64,000 bases of DNA from Streptomyces sp. V3I8 (GCF_030817535.1 NZ_JAUSZL010000002.1:6448001-6512000), one strand, 5' to 3'; positions 1-9,008 are shown, numbered from the stretch's first letter. Numbers and translations: made by a program. Notes: generated by a model from the letters alone, not told the origin.

Positions 1-242
1 ACGCCGTGTGCGGCGTGCTCCCGCGGTACCACCCTCCTTGGCCCCCCGTCGCGTTCCGCACGCCGGTGAGCCCCCTCATTGGGGTCGCGATGCCGGGTCT
101 ACCGGCCGCTGCTGGCTCGCTGCGGCCCTCTTCCGGCGGCTCCGGGGTGATCTTCACGTCGCGCTCGCCCCCGGGCTCACACCGTCCCCGGGTCGCTCCT
201 GGCCGCGTACGCCGCTACTCGTCCCCATCCACGCTTCTCGCT
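1..242 (-). promoter_or_regulatory. T-box riboswitch leader of ileS (gene lies off the left edge)
   Basis: Read on the minus strand, positions 46-24 give AGGGTGGTACCGCGG, the conserved T-box sequence that contacts the tRNA acceptor end. Upstream of it, GTGAAGATCACC (about 146-157) carries an ATC codon (149-151), a plausible isoleucine specifier, and GGGGACGAGTAGCGG (about 211-225) resembles the start of an actinobacterial T-box leader. A -10-like TACACT (249-254) would start the RNA near 242. The first 16 bases form a 6-bp hairpin with a 4-base loop, just after the T-box. In actinobacteria ileS T-boxes often control translation rather than termination. The coding sequence itself is not in the window. 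Confidence 0.85.
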
Positions 243-248
243 GCGCCC

Positions 249-254
249 AGTGTA
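249..254 (-). promoter_or_regulatory. candidate -10 element for the ileS T-box transcript
   Basis: TACACT on the minus strand fits the TANNNT pattern of Streptomyces housekeeping promoters. It lies about 7 bases before the expected 5' end of the T-box leader. I see no good -35 element. The rest of 255-548 holds no convincing gene on either strand. It is a divergent regulatory region between ileS and the DksA-like gene. Confidence 0.4.
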
Positions 255-548
255 CGGCGCCGGACCGACGGCGGCGGACCGGTTTTCCGCGCCCCGCGCG
301 CGGGGCGCGGCGGCGCTGCCCGCGGGTGCGCACTGGGCCGAATGCCGACGGGCCGGTGTTCGCATCCTGGGACGGGCGGCCCGGCGGATTACCCGGCGGG
401 GAGCTGGGCACAACGCTTGCAGACCGGATCGCGGTACGCGCGGGACGGAGGAATCGGACGGCGTGCCCCGTTGCCGCGGGACTCAAGTCGATTTATCGTC
501 CCAGCACGATTCGCGTGCAAGGTCACAATCCGTGAAGGGGCCGCGGCC

Positions 549-1286
549 ATGGTGGCGAAGAAGACCGCCGTACAGCAGTCGGCGTCCGGCAGATCCACGG
601 GAGCGGCCGGTGCCGGGGACGCTCCCGCGAAGAGGACCGCCTCCCCGGCGGAGCGGGCACCGCGCAGGAAGGCGACCACCGGCGCCGGCAGGACCGGCGC
701 GAAGAGGACCGCGGGCGGCAAGGGCGCACCTACGGCCAACAAGGCGGTCGCTTCCGCGGCCGAGGGAGCGGCCGAGGCCGCCGACACGACGGGAGCCACG
801 ACGGTGGTTGCGAAGAAGACCCCTGGCACGGCCGCGGCGGCGGACCAGCCCACCGCGGTTCCCAAGGCGCGGGTGGCCGCGGTGGAACCCGGCGAGCTCG
901 CGGTACGCCCCGGCGAGGACCCCTGGACCCCCGAGGAGGTCGAGCAGGCGCGCACGGGACTGGACTCCGAGGCGCTGCGGCTGCGCACCGAGCTCACGCG
1001 CTCCGAGGAGTCCCTGGTGGGTCTGATGCGCGACTCCGGGGACGGCGCGGGCGACGACCAGGCGGACACCGGCACCAAGAACATCACGCGCGAGAGCGAG
1101 ATGGCGCTCGCCGCCAACGCCCGGGAGATGCTGGAGCAGACCGGGCGCGCCCTGGACCGTCTGGACACGGGCACGTACGGGCTCTGCGAGAACTGCGGCA
1201 AGGCCATCGGCAAGGCCCGGATGCAGGCCTTCCCGCGCGCCACGCTGTGCGTCGAGTGCAAGCAGAAGCAGGAGCGCCGTTACTGA
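549..1286 (+). CDS. TraR/DksA family C4-type zinc-finger protein
   Basis: A 245-residue protein. The C-terminal about 100 residues match the DksA/TraR family: a helical stretch with WTPEEVEQAR, then GLCENCGKAIG and CVECKQKQE, which together form a four-cysteine zinc site. In proteobacteria DksA acts in the RNA polymerase secondary channel with ppGpp; actinobacterial members are less well understood. The first about 110 residues are a low-complexity Ala/Lys/Thr/Gly tail, probably disordered, of the kind that binds nucleic acid. ATG at 549 follows GAAGGGG. Larger in-frame extensions upstream run into the ileS leader and are unlikely. The gene is divergent from ileS and lies just upstream of lspA. 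Confidence 0.85.
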   Translation: MVAKKTAVQQSASGRSTGAAGAGDAPAKRTASPAERAPRRKATTGAGRTGAKRTAGGKGAPTANKAVASAAEGAAEAADTTGATTVVAKKTPGTAAAADQPTAVPKARVAAVEPGELAVRPGEDPWTPEEVEQARTGLDSEALRLRTELTRSEESLVGLMRDSGDGAGDDQADTGTKNITRESEMALAANAREMLEQTGRALDRLDTGTYGLCENCGKAIGKARMQAFPRATLCVECKQKQERRY

Positions 1287-1354
1287 CCTCCCGCGGCCGG
1301 ACGCCGATCCGCCCGGTGTGCCTCCTGGGCACCCGGCCGCGGCGGACCGTGCCG

Positions 1355-1360
1355 TACCCT
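1355..1360 (+). promoter_or_regulatory. candidate -10 element for lspA
   Basis: TACCCT lies about 40 bases before the GTG start. A transcript from here would carry the GAGGGA ribosome site at 1385-1390. The -35 region is weak. Confidence 0.3.
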
Positions 1361-1400
1361 CGTGCTCAGTCAGGCACCTAGGTCGAGGGACACAACTCAC

Positions 1401-2087
1401 GTGGCAGAGGCGGAGCGCATCATCGGTACGCCGGACACCCCGGGCGCGGCGGGAGCCGGTCCGGAGCAGCCCGACAGGAGCGTGGCGCCGGACGGGCCGA
1501 CGGACGCCGGCCCCGGCCCCGGTCCTGGTCCCGGTCCCGGTCCCGACAGCGGCTCCGACCCGGGCCCCGGGGAGGCGCCGGACGAGGCCGCGGCGCCCAG
1601 GGGCGGGCGCCGGATCGCCGTGCTCTTCACCGTCGCCGCGCTGGCGTACGCGCTGGACCTGATCAGCAAGCTGGTCGTGGTCGCGAAGCTGGAGCACCAC
1701 GAGCCGGTGGAGATCGTCGGGGACTGGCTGCGCTTCGAGGCGATCCGCAACGCGGGCGCCGCCTTCGGCTTCGGCGAGGCCTTCACGATCATCTTCACGG
1801 TGATCGCCGCCGCCGTGATCGTGGTGATCGCCCGGCTCGCCCGCAAGCTCTACAGCCTGCCCTGGGCCGTCGCGCTCGGTCTGCTGCTCGGCGGCGCGCT
1901 CGGCAACCTCACCGACCGGATCTTCCGCGCGCCGGGTTTCCTCGAGGGCGCGGTCGTCGACTTCATCGCGCCCAAGCACTTCGCGGTCTTCAACCTCGCC
2001 GACTCCGCGATCGTCTGCGGCGGCATCCTGATCGTGCTGCTGTCCTTCCGGGGACTGGACCCGGACGGCACCGTCCACAAGGACTGA
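1401..2087 (+). CDS. lspA: lipoprotein signal peptidase (signal peptidase II)
   Basis: Cleaves the signal peptide of diacylglyceryl-modified prolipoproteins in the membrane, the step after Lgt, whose gene is near 41.8 kb. The 228-residue product has a disordered N-terminal tail of about 65 residues, then four membrane helices. The two family aspartates are visible in GNLTDRIFR and FNLADSAIV, with the RNAGAAFG motif before them. GTG at 1401 is chosen because GAGGGA lies 10 bases upstream; an earlier in-frame start at 1362 has no ribosome site. The tail includes a Pro-Gly run encoded by a six-base repeat (about 1510-1546), likely to vary in length between strains. Confidence 0.95.
   Translation: MAEAERIIGTPDTPGAAGAGPEQPDRSVAPDGPTDAGPGPGPGPGPGPDSGSDPGPGEAPDEAAAPRGGRRIAVLFTVAALAYALDLISKLVVVAKLEHHEPVEIVGDWLRFEAIRNAGAAFGFGEAFTIIFTVIAAAVIVVIARLARKLYSLPWAVALGLLLGGALGNLTDRIFRAPGFLEGAVVDFIAPKHFAVFNLADSAIVCGGILIVLLSFRGLDPDGTVHKD
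1510..1546 (+). repeat. six-base microsatellite encoding Pro-Gly repeats in LspA
   Basis: Repeats of the form CCCGGT/CCCGGC run in frame and encode alternating Pro and Gly. Gain or loss of a unit keeps the frame, so the tail can change length without harming the peptidase. Confidence 0.8.
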
Positions 2088-2144
2088 GCGGGCACCGCGG
2101 GGGCCGGGCGCGGGCTGCCGTACGGCGGTGTCCGAGCCGTCCGG

Positions 2145-2150
2145 CATACT
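2145..2150 (+). promoter_or_regulatory. -10-like element of a leaderless promoter (pseudouridine synthase gene)
   Basis: CATACT ends six bases before the GTG start at 2157, and no Shine-Dalgarno sequence is present. Transcription would begin at or within a base or two of the start codon. Confidence 0.55.
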
Positions 2151-2156
2151 CGACGG

Positions 2157-3101
2157 GTGAGTACCGTTCCCGATATCCGTACCCTGCCCGTGCCCGACGG
2201 CCTGGAGGGCGAGCGTGTCGACGCCGCCATCTCCCGCATGTTCGGCTTCTCCCGTACGAAGGCCGCCGAGCTCGCCGCGGCGGGGAAGGTCATGGTCGAC
2301 GGCTCGGTGGTCGGGAAGTCCGAGCGGGTGCACGGCGGCGCCTGGCTGGAAGTGGAGATGCCGCAGGCACCCGCGCCCGTACAGGTCGTCGCCGAACCCG
2401 TCGAGGGCATGGAGATCGTGCACGACGACGACGACGTGGTCGTGATCGTCAAGCCGGTCGGTGTCGCCGCGCACCCCAGCCCCGGCTGGTCCGGACCGAC
2501 CGTGATCGGCGGCCTCGCCGCCGCCGGGTACCGGATCTCGACCTCGGGCGCCGCCGAGCGCCAGGGCATCGTGCACCGCCTCGACGTGGGCACCTCGGGC
2601 CTGATGGTGGTGGCCAAGTCGGAGTACGCGTACACGTCGCTCAAGCGCCAGTTCAAGGAGCGCACGGTCGACAAGCGGTACCACGCGCTCGTCCAGGGCC
2701 ACCCCGACCCGACCAGCGGCACCATCGACGCACCCATCGGCCGGCACCCGAACCACGACTACAAGTGGGCGGTCACCGCCGAGGGCAAGCCCTCCGTGAC
2801 GCACTACGACCTGATCGAGGCGTTCCGCTCGGCCTCGCTGCTCGACATCAAGCTGGAGACCGGGCGCACCCACCAGATCCGCGTCCACATGTCGGCCCAC
2901 CGGCACCCCTGCGTCGGCGACCTGACGTACGGCGCCGACCCGACGCTCGCCAAGCGGCTCGGCCTCACCCGCCAGTGGCTGCAGGCGGTGCGGCTCGGGT
3001 TCGAGCACCCCGGTGACGGGCAGTGGGTCGAGTTCTCCTGCGACTACCCCGAGGACCTGCAGCGGGCGCTGGACCGCGTGCGGGAGGAAAGCAACGCATG
3101 A
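2157..3101 (+). CDS. RluA family 23S rRNA pseudouridine synthase (RluD type)
   Basis: A 314-residue enzyme that isomerises uridine to pseudouridine in 23S rRNA. The N-terminal about 80 residues form an S4 RNA-binding domain ([28 protein letters not shown]). The catalytic domain has the signature [18 protein letters not shown], whose Asp is the catalytic residue, and later [12 protein letters not shown]. The layout matches RluD, but the target site cannot be read from sequence. It overlaps the next gene by ATGA, so the two are translationally coupled. The gene follows lspA, as I remember for other Streptomyces. Confidence 0.92.
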   Translation: MSTVPDIRTLPVPDGLEGERVDAAISRMFGFSRTKAAELAAAGKVMVDGSVVGKSERVHGGAWLEVEMPQAPAPVQVVAEPVEGMEIVHDDDDVVVIVKPVGVAAHPSPGWSGPTVIGGLAAAGYRISTSGAAERQGIVHRLDVGTSGLMVVAKSEYAYTSLKRQFKERTVDKRYHALVQGHPDPTSGTIDAPIGRHPNHDYKWAVTAEGKPSVTHYDLIEAFRSASLLDIKLETGRTHQIRVHMSAHRHPCVGDLTYGADPTLAKRLGLTRQWLQAVRLGFEHPGDGQWVEFSCDYPEDLQRALDRVREESNA

Positions 3102-3580
3102 GCCCGTCGCCGAGCCCGTCGTCCTACACCGTGCGGGTCGCCGGGGACCTCGGCGACCGTGAGGCCTGCTTCGCCGTGCGCAAGGAGGTCTTCGTCGTCG
3201 AGCAGCGGGTCCCCGAGGACCTCGAGTACGACGCCTGCGACGCGGACGCCGTGCATGTGCTCGCCGTCCGCGAGGACGGGCGGCCGCTCGGCGCGGGACG
3301 GCTGCTGCACGGCGAGGCGGCGGCCGCGAAGAACGGCGGCGAGGCCGGTGTCGGATCCCTGGGACGGCTCGCCGTCGTGCGGGCCGCGCGGGGGCTCGGG
3401 GTCGGGGCCGCGCTCGTGCGGGGCATCGAGGACGCGGCCCGCGCGCGCGGGCTGACGGGGGTGGACCTGCACGCGCAGACGCATGCGCTGGGGTTCTACG
3501 AGCGGCTGGGGTACGTGGCGTACGGGGAGGAGTTTCCCGACGCCGGGATTCCGCACCGGGCGATGCGGCGCTCTTTTTAG
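3098..3580 (+). CDS. GNAT family N-acetyltransferase
   Basis: A 160-residue single-domain protein. [26 protein letters not shown] near the N-terminus and [19 protein letters not shown], the acetyl-CoA pyrophosphate loop of GNAT enzymes, place it in the family, closest in feel to the ElaA/YjcF group. [23 protein letters not shown] is the usual C-terminal strand-helix. The substrate is unknown. ATG at 3098 overlaps the stop of the pseudouridine synthase and follows GGGAGGA, so the two form an operon. Confidence 0.88.
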   Translation: MSPSPSPSSYTVRVAGDLGDREACFAVRKEVFVVEQRVPEDLEYDACDADAVHVLAVREDGRPLGAGRLLHGEAAAAKNGGEAGVGSLGRLAVVRAARGLGVGAALVRGIEDAARARGLTGVDLHAQTHALGFYERLGYVAYGEEFPDAGIPHRAMRRSF

Positions 3581-3617
3581 GAGCTCGGGCGGGCTCAGGG
3601 TGCGTTCTTGACCGCGG

Positions 3618-3667
3618 GCCGGCGGGGGCCCGGTCGCACGGTTCCCCGCGCTCCTTCGAGGCGCCCC
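3618..3667 (+). repeat. dispersed GC-rich intergenic repeat, copy 1
   Basis: Contains the shared core GTCGCACGGTTCCCCGCGC followed by a partly palindromic arm ending GGCGCCCC. It lies between the acetyltransferase stop and the antiporter gene. This copy is the most diverged of the seven (CTCC in place of CCCCTG). Confidence 0.75.
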
Positions 3668-3755
3668 CTCGGGCGGTTCACGTGTGGAATCCGGCTGTGG
3701 TGGCACGCTTGAGGTCTGGCCCGTTTTGATCGCCTAGACCCCTGGAGCCCCGACC

Positions 3756-5342
3756 GTGGACCAGTTGGCCCTGTTGTTCGTGCTGCTGCTCGGGGCCGTC
3801 GTCAGCGTTCCGCTGGGGGACCGGCTCAAGCTTCCGGCGCCGGTGCTGATGACCCTGCTCGGAATCGTGCTCGCCCTGCTGCACTTCGTCCCGAACGTGG
3901 ACATCCCGCCCGAGCTGATCCTGCCCGGGCTGCTCCCGCCGCTGCTGTACGCCGCCGTGCGGCGCACCTCCTGGCGGCAGTTCGCCGCCAACAAACGGCC
4001 GATCTTCCTGCTCGCCGTGGCCCTGGTGTTCGTCACCACCGCCGTGGTCGCCGCGGTCGCCCACAGCGTCGTGCCGGGGCTGCCGATCGCCGCCGCCGTG
4101 GCACTGGGCGCGCTGGTGGCGCCGCCCGACCCCGTCGCGGCGACCGCCGTCGCGGGACAGCTCGGACTGCCGCGCCGCCTCGTGTCGATCCTGGAGGGCG
4201 AGGGGCTGTTCAACGACGTGACGGCCATCGTGCTCTACCACGTGGCCATCGCGGCCGCCATCAGCGGCTCCTTCTCGGTGCCGGGCGCCCTGCTCGACTT
4301 CCTGCTGTCCGCCGTCGTCGCGGTCGTCGTGGGGGTCGGGCTCGGGTGGGGCGCGAACCGGCTGATGGACTACCTCGGGGACCCCACGCTGCAGATCGGG
4401 CTGACGCTGCTCGTGCCGTACGCCTCCTACGTGCTGGCCGAGGAACTGCACGGGTCCGGCGTGCTGGCGGTGCTCACCACGGCGATGTTCCTGGCGGAGT
4501 ACGCGAACGACGCGGACGACGTCATGACGCGGCTCGCCGGTCACACGTTCTGGAACATCGTCGACACGCTGGTCACCGGGGTCGCGTTCGGGCTTATCGG
4601 ACTGGAGCTGCACAACGCGCTCAGGACCGCGGAGGGGCGGTGGGGCGAGATGCTCGGCTGGGCCGGTGCGGTCGTGGGCGTCGTCGTGTTCGTACGCCTG
4701 GCCTGGCTGCTGCCGGCCACCGCGCTGACCAAACGGATGCACGCGCGACGGGACCTCGACGAGGACATCCCGACGAGCTGGCGGGAGACCGTCGTCATGT
4801 GGTGGGCCGGGATGCGCGGGGTGGCCTCCGTGGCGCTGGCGCTGGCCATTCCGCTGAAGATGGAGAACGGGGAGCCGTTCCCGCACCGGGACGAGATGAT
4901 CTTCATCGCGTTCGGGGTGATCATGGCGACGCTCGTGGTGCAGGGGCTCAGCCTGCCGTGGCTGGTGCGGAAGCTGGGGGTGCGGGCCGACACCGACCGG
5001 GAGAAGGAGTTCGAGAAGACGCTCGCCCTGCGGGCGGCCACGGCGGCGAAGCAGCGGCTGCGGGAGATCGGGGAGAAGGAGGACCTGCCCGACGAGCTCA
5101 CCGAGCAGTTGCAGCGGCGGGCGTTCGACATCGGCTACCGGATCAGCCCCGACCTGGGGGAGGACGAGCGCCGGGAGGCGCACGATCAGCGGGCGCGGCG
5201 GATCAAGCGGGTACGGCGGATCCAGGGGGAGATGCTGTCCGCCGCCCGGCACGAGGTGCTTGCCGCGCGCAGTGAGGTGGGGGCCGATCCCGAGGTGGTG
5301 GACCGGGTGCTGCGGCATCTCGACGTGCGGTCGTTGAGGTAG
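3756..5342 (+). CDS. Na+/H+ antiporter, CPA1 (NhaP-like) family
   Basis: A 528-residue inner-membrane cation/proton exchanger. About twelve hydrophobic helices occupy residues 1-410. The family core is clear: ALVAPPDPVAATAVAGQLG, then EGEGLFNDVTAIVLYHVA with the ND pair at the ion site, and WWAGMRGVASVALALAIP. The last about 110 residues are a charged cytoplasmic tail rich in Glu and Arg that may regulate the exchanger. GTG at 3756 has GGAG eight bases upstream. It probably serves sodium or pH homeostasis. The gene is followed by a repeat copy and a convergent MscS channel gene. Confidence 0.92.
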   Translation: MDQLALLFVLLLGAVVSVPLGDRLKLPAPVLMTLLGIVLALLHFVPNVDIPPELILPGLLPPLLYAAVRRTSWRQFAANKRPIFLLAVALVFVTTAVVAAVAHSVVPGLPIAAAVALGALVAPPDPVAATAVAGQLGLPRRLVSILEGEGLFNDVTAIVLYHVAIAAAISGSFSVPGALLDFLLSAVVAVVVGVGLGWGANRLMDYLGDPTLQIGLTLLVPYASYVLAEELHGSGVLAVLTTAMFLAEYANDADDVMTRLAGHTFWNIVDTLVTGVAFGLIGLELHNALRTAEGRWGEMLGWAGAVVGVVVFVRLAWLLPATALTKRMHARRDLDEDIPTSWRETVVMWWAGMRGVASVALALAIPLKMENGEPFPHRDEMIFIAFGVIMATLVVQGLSLPWLVRKLGVRADTDREKEFEKTLALRAATAAKQRLREIGEKEDLPDELTEQLQRRAFDIGYRISPDLGEDERREAHDQRARRIKRVRRIQGEMLSAARHEVLAARSEVGADPEVVDRVLRHLDVRSLR

Positions 5343-5350
5343 GTCCTTGC

Positions 5351-5406
5351 CGGGTGCCGGCCGGTGGGGGCTTGTCGCGCGGTTCCCCGCGCCCCTGCGG
5401 GGCGGC
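5351..5406 (+). repeat. dispersed GC-rich intergenic repeat, copy 2
   Basis: CGGGTGCCGGCCGGTGGGGG is followed by CTTGTCGCGCGGTTCCCCGC and an arm GCCCCTGCGGGGCGGC that folds back on itself. It fills the gap between the convergent antiporter and channel genes, where it could end transcripts from either side. Confidence 0.85.
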
Positions 5407-5413
5407 TCCGGAT

Positions 5414-6556
5414 TCAGCCGCGGCCCGTGCGTGGGGGTTCCACCATGCGGCCGCGGGTCGTGCGGGGGCGGTGGAGGGCTGTGCCGTTGCCGTTGCCGTT
5501 GACGGTCGGGTGGAGGGAGTCCGGGGGGAGGATCGCGTCGGCCGTGTTGACGCGGGGCAGGGCGTAGGGGTGGTGGGTGGCCAGCCAGCGGAGCATCTGC
5601 TCGCGGACCGTGACCCGGACCGTCCACACGTCGTCCGCGTCCTTCGCGGTGACCAGCGCGCGCACCTCCATCGTGCTGGGGGTGGAGTCGGTGACCGCGA
5701 GGCCGTAGTCGCGGCCGTCCCAGGCGGGGCACGCGCGCAGGATGTCGCGCAGCTTGTCGCGCATCTCCTCCACGGGCGCGTGGTGGTCCAGGTGGAAGAA
5801 GACCGTTCCGGTCATCTGCACACCGCCGCGGGACCAGTTCTCGAACGGCTGCGAGGTGAAGTACGAGACCGGCATGGTGAACCGGCGTTCGTCCCAGGTG
5901 CGGACGGTCAGGAAGGTGAGGGTGATCTCGTCGACCGTGCCCCACTCGCCGTTCACCACCACCGTGTCACCGAGCCGCACCATGTCGCCGAAGGCGATCT
6001 GGAACCCGGCGAACATGTTGCTGAGGGTGGACTGCGCGGCCACACCGGCGACGATGCCGAGGATGCCGGCCGAGGCGAGCAGCGAGGCGCCGGCCGCGCG
6101 CATCGCGGGGAAGGTCAGCAGCATGGCGGCGACCGCCACCACACCGACGATCGCCGAGACCACCCGCTGGATCAGGGCCACCTGCGTACGGACCCGGCGG
6201 ACCCTGGCCGGGTCGCGGTGGGTGTTGGCGTAGCGGGAGTACGAGGAGTCGACGACCGCCGTGGCGATCCGCACCAGGAGCCAGGCCGCCGAACCGATGA
6301 GGACCAGGGTCAGGGCCTGACCGATGCCCGCGGAGTGTTCGGCGGCGATCTCCGCCTGGTCGTAGGACCCTCTCAGCAGGACCGCGCACATCGCGAACTG
6401 CAGCGGAAGACGGCAGCGGCGCAGCAGCCCCCACAGCGGGACCTGGTGGTGGCGTTGATCGGCACGTCGCAGCAGCAGGTCGGCCGTCCAGCCGACCAGC
6501 AGCGTCAGTACGACGGAGCCGCCGATCACGATCAGCGGGCGAAGCACGTTCTCCAT
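5414..6556 (-). CDS. MscS family mechanosensitive ion channel
   Basis: A 380-residue membrane protein. Hydrophobic segments near residues 5-28, 50-62, 80-100 and 128-148 are followed by the pore helix and beta domain of MscS at about 150-245 (GVAAQSTLSNMFAGFQIAFGDMVRLGDTV, then GTVDEITLTFLTVRTWDERRFTMP). It should open under membrane tension during osmotic downshock. The Pro/Arg-rich C-terminus (about 350-380) is unstructured. ATG at 6556 is six bases after TACGGT with no proper ribosome site, suggesting a leaderless message. GTG at 6547, preceded by AAGGA, is an alternative start. Confidence 0.92.
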   Translation of the reverse strand: MENVLRPLIVIGGSVVLTLLVGWTADLLLRRADQRHHQVPLWGLLRRCRLPLQFAMCAVLLRGSYDQAEIAAEHSAGIGQALTLVLIGSAAWLLVRIATAVVDSSYSRYANTHRDPARVRRVRTQVALIQRVVSAIVGVVAVAAMLLTFPAMRAAGASLLASAGILGIVAGVAAQSTLSNMFAGFQIAFGDMVRLGDTVVVNGEWGTVDEITLTFLTVRTWDERRFTMPVSYFTSQPFENWSRGGVQMTGTVFFHLDHHAPVEEMRDKLRDILRACPAWDGRDYGLAVTDSTPSTMEVRALVTAKDADDVWTVRVTVREQMLRWLATHHPYALPRVNTADAILPPDSLHPTVNGNGNGTALHRPRTTRGRMVEPPRTGRG

Positions 6557-6562
6557 CCTTCG

Positions 6563-6568
6563 ACCGTA
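6563..6568 (-). promoter_or_regulatory. -10-like element of a leaderless promoter (MscS gene)
   Basis: TACGGT on the minus strand ends six bases before ATG 6556. The same hexamer at the same distance precedes the ArsR-type gene at 30739. Confidence 0.45.
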
Positions 6569-6664
6569 ACCGTCCTGCGGGTCGCTAATCTGTGGCCCCG
6601 GTCATATCCGCTGCACCGGCGCCCCGCACCGGCGCCCCGCACCGGCGCCGTCGTCGGCTGCTGG

Positions 6665-6670
6665 CACCAT
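6665..6670 (+). promoter_or_regulatory. -10-like element of a leaderless promoter (hydrolase gene)
   Basis: CACCAT ends six bases before ATG 6677. No Shine-Dalgarno sequence is present. Confidence 0.5.
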
Positions 6671-6676
6671 GACCCC

Positions 6677-7246
6677 ATGAACATCATGCTCTTCCATTCG
6701 ACGTACGGTCTGCGGCCGGCGGTGCGGGACGCGGCGGACCGTCTGCGAGCGGCGGGACACGAGGTGTGGACCCCCGACCTCTTCGCGGGGCGCACCTTCG
6801 AGACGGTCGAGGAGGGCAGGGACTTCAAGGACGAGCTGGGCAAGGACGAGCTGCTCAGGCGCGCCATCCTGGCCGCGGCGCCCTACTCGGAGCGAGGGCT
6901 CGTGTACGCGGGGTTCTCGCTGGGCGCGGCGACCGCGCAGACCCTGGCGCTCGGCGACGACAAGGCCCGCGGGCTGCTGCTCCTGCACGGCACGTCCGAC
7001 ATCGCGGAGACCGCCTCGGTGGACGAGCTGCCGGTGCAGCTGCACGTGGCCGAACCGGACGCCTTCGAGCCGGACGACTGGCTGACCGCCTGGTACCTGC
7101 AGATGGGCAGGGCGGGGGCGGACGTGGAGATCTACCGGTACGCGGGCGCCGGGCACCTCTACACCGACCCCGGTCTGCCGGACTACGACGAGGAGGCCGC
7201 CGAGGCCACCTGGCGGGTGGCGCTCGGCTTCCTCGAGACCCTGTAG
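6677..7246 (+). CDS. dienelactone hydrolase family protein
   Basis: A 189-residue alpha/beta-hydrolase-fold protein. It starts MNIMLFHSTYGLRPAVRDAADRLR and has YAGFSLGAATAQTLAL where dienelactone hydrolases carry the nucleophile elbow (G-x-C/S-x-G); here the central residue is Ser. Later YRYAGAGHLYTDPGLPDYD supplies the likely catalytic His. Actinobacterial members like this are common and mostly uncharacterised, so the substrate is unknown. The start is the ATG that directly follows the -10-like CACCAT; the ATG eight bases earlier is out of frame and stops at once. Confidence 0.85.
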   Translation: MNIMLFHSTYGLRPAVRDAADRLRAAGHEVWTPDLFAGRTFETVEEGRDFKDELGKDELLRRAILAAAPYSERGLVYAGFSLGAATAQTLALGDDKARGLLLLHGTSDIAETASVDELPVQLHVAEPDAFEPDDWLTAWYLQMGRAGADVEIYRYAGAGHLYTDPGLPDYDEEAAEATWRVALGFLETL

Positions 7247-7285
7247 CGGCCCAGCGGCCCTGCGGCGCGGGACCGCGCGGCGGGA

Positions 7286-8944
7286 TCAGACCGGGTCGTA
7301 CGTCCGCTCGACCTTCTGCGTGCCGCTGCGCGTGCGGTACGAGCGGGCCCAGGCCGCCGTCGCGGTGGCGGACGTACGGTCGGAGAGGACGTAGTAGTCC
7401 ATCTGCGCCCGCTCGGCGGTGAGGTCCAGGACGCCGTAGCCGTGGCGGTCGGTGTCGACCCAGTGGACGTGCCGGTTCGCGGCGCGGATCACCGGTGACG
7501 CCAGGGCCGACACCGTGCCCTCGGGCACCTTGACCAGATCGTCGAGGTTGTCCGAGGTCACCGACGTGACGACGAACTCGGTGGCGGCGGAGGCCGACAG
7601 CGGATACGTGGCGGCGTTGTACGGTACGTCGTTGGCCCAGGCCATGTGGATGTCGCCGGTGAGGAAGACCGTGTTGCGGATCGCGTTGTCCCGCAGGTGC
7701 GCGAGGAGCTCGCGGCGGTCGTGGGTGTAGCCGTCCCACTGGTCGGTGTTGAGGGCAAGGCCCTCCTCGGGCAGGCCGAGCAGTTCGGCGAGCGGCTTCA
7801 GGAGCTCGGCGGAGAGCGAGCCGATCGCGAAGGGGGCGATCATCACGGAGTTGCCGACCAGCCGCCAGGTGGTCTCCGAGGAACGCAGGCCCGCCTTCAG
7901 CCAGTCGAGCTGGGCCCGGCCGGTGAGCGTACGGTCCGGGTCGTCCACCGTGCCGTTGCCCACCTTCACCTGCTGCGAGCGGTACGAGCGCAGGTCGAGC
8001 AGGGAGAGGTCGGCGAGTCTGCCGAAGCGCAGCCGCCGGTAGGTGGTCCCCTCGACGGCGGGCCGCACCGGCATCCACTCGAAGTAGGCCTGCTTGGCGG
8101 CGGCCTGGCGGGCGGACCAGGCGCCCTCGGCGCCCTCGGTGTGGTTCTCCGCGCCGCCGGACCAGGTGTCGTTGGCGAACTCGTGGTCGTCCCAGATCGC
8201 GATGACCGGGGCCGCGGCGTGCAGGGCCTGGAGGTCGGGGTCCGTCTTGTAACGGCCGTGCCGGGTGCGGTAGTCGGCGAGGCTGACGATCTCGTGCGCG
8301 GGGGCGTGCGGGCGTACGACGGTGTCCCGTGTGCCGTACTCGCCGCTCCCGTACTCGTAGATGTAGTCGCCCAGGTGCAGCCAGGCGTCCAGGTCGCCGC
8401 GCGCGGCGAGGTGGCGGTACGCCGAGAAGTAGCCGGCCTCCCAGTTGGCGCAGGACACCACCCCGAAGCGCATCGAGGCCACGGCCGCGTCGCGGGCGGG
8501 GGCCGTGCGGGTACGGGCGGCCGGTGAGTCGGCGGAGCCGCTGGAGAAGCGGAACCAGTAGTCGGTGGCGGGCTGCAGGCCGCGGACGTCTGCCTTGACG
8601 GTGTGGTCGGAGGCGGCGGTCGCGGTGGTGGAGCCCTTCGCGACGATCGTCGTGAACGCCTTGTCCGTGGCCACCGTCCAGCCGACCTCGACGTCCGGGC
8701 CGAGCCCGGAGCCGGGGGTCGCCTCGGGGGTGGGCGTCACCCGGGTCCACAGGAGGATGCCGTCCGGCAGAGGGTCGCCCGAGGCGACGCCGTGCAGGAA
8801 CGCGAGCGCCTCGGCGGCGCGGGCCGGCGGCGCCGCGGCGAGCGGGGCCCCGAGCACGGCGGTGGCCGCGGCTGCCCTGACCACCGTACGGCGGCTCGGG
8901 GCGGGGGAGTCGGAGCTGATGCGGGATCTGATGCGACTGGTCAC
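7286..8944 (-). CDS. phoD: PhoD-type alkaline phosphatase/phosphodiesterase, Tat-exported
   Basis: A 552-residue secreted phosphoesterase that releases phosphate from organic esters outside the cell. The N-terminus has a twin-arginine signal ([20 protein letters not shown], cleavage probably after ARA near residue 43). A short beta domain follows, then the PhoD metallophosphatase core with [45 protein letters not shown] and [13 protein letters not shown], which carry the metal ligands. From memory, the S. coelicolor gene in this place is phoD and is controlled by PhoP. A candidate PHO box here supports the same control. GTG at 8944 lies 8 bases after TAATGT. Confidence 0.93.
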   Translation of the reverse strand: MTSRIRSRISSDSPAPSRRTVVRAAAATAVLGAPLAAAPPARAAEALAFLHGVASGDPLPDGILLWTRVTPTPEATPGSGLGPDVEVGWTVATDKAFTTIVAKGSTTATAASDHTVKADVRGLQPATDYWFRFSSGSADSPAARTRTAPARDAAVASMRFGVVSCANWEAGYFSAYRHLAARGDLDAWLHLGDYIYEYGSGEYGTRDTVVRPHAPAHEIVSLADYRTRHGRYKTDPDLQALHAAAPVIAIWDDHEFANDTWSGGAENHTEGAEGAWSARQAAAKQAYFEWMPVRPAVEGTTYRRLRFGRLADLSLLDLRSYRSQQVKVGNGTVDDPDRTLTGRAQLDWLKAGLRSSETTWRLVGNSVMIAPFAIGSLSAELLKPLAELLGLPEEGLALNTDQWDGYTHDRRELLAHLRDNAIRNTVFLTGDIHMAWANDVPYNAATYPLSASAATEFVVTSVTSDNLDDLVKVPEGTVSALASPVIRAANRHVHWVDTDRHGYGVLDLTAERAQMDYYVLSDRTSATATAAWARSYRTRSGTQKVERTYDPV

Positions 8945-8952
8945 GGCCGGTC

Positions 8953-8981
8953 ACATTACTGATGGGTAGGGCTTTCTGTAA
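8953..8981 (-). promoter_or_regulatory. promoter of the PhoD phosphatase gene
   Basis: On the minus strand TTACAG (8981-8976) and TAATGT (8958-8953) are separated by exactly 17 bases. The -10 ends eight bases before the GTG start, so the mRNA would have almost no leader. Confidence 0.6.
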
Positions 8982-8986
8982 GGCGA

Positions 8987-9008
8987 AAGACGTGAAGGGC
9001 GGGCGAAC
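8987..9008 (-). promoter_or_regulatory. candidate PHO box (PhoP binding site)
   Basis: The minus strand reads GTTCGCCCGCC then CTTCACGTCTT, two 11-base direct repeat units close to the GTTCACC-type consensus recognised by PhoP in Streptomyces. The site lies just upstream of the -35 element, a position suited to activation under phosphate starvation. Confidence 0.55.

Noticed and set aside
6..548. Open frame extending the DksA-like protein upstream by about 180 residues
   Set aside because: It runs through the minus-strand T-box leader and has no ribosome site; the composition is typical of GC-rich shadow frames.
483..3008. 841-codon minus-strand frame over the DksA-like, lspA and pseudouridine synthase genes
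   Set aside because: Antisense shadow of three well-supported genes; no motif and highly Arg/Gly/Asp-biased composition.
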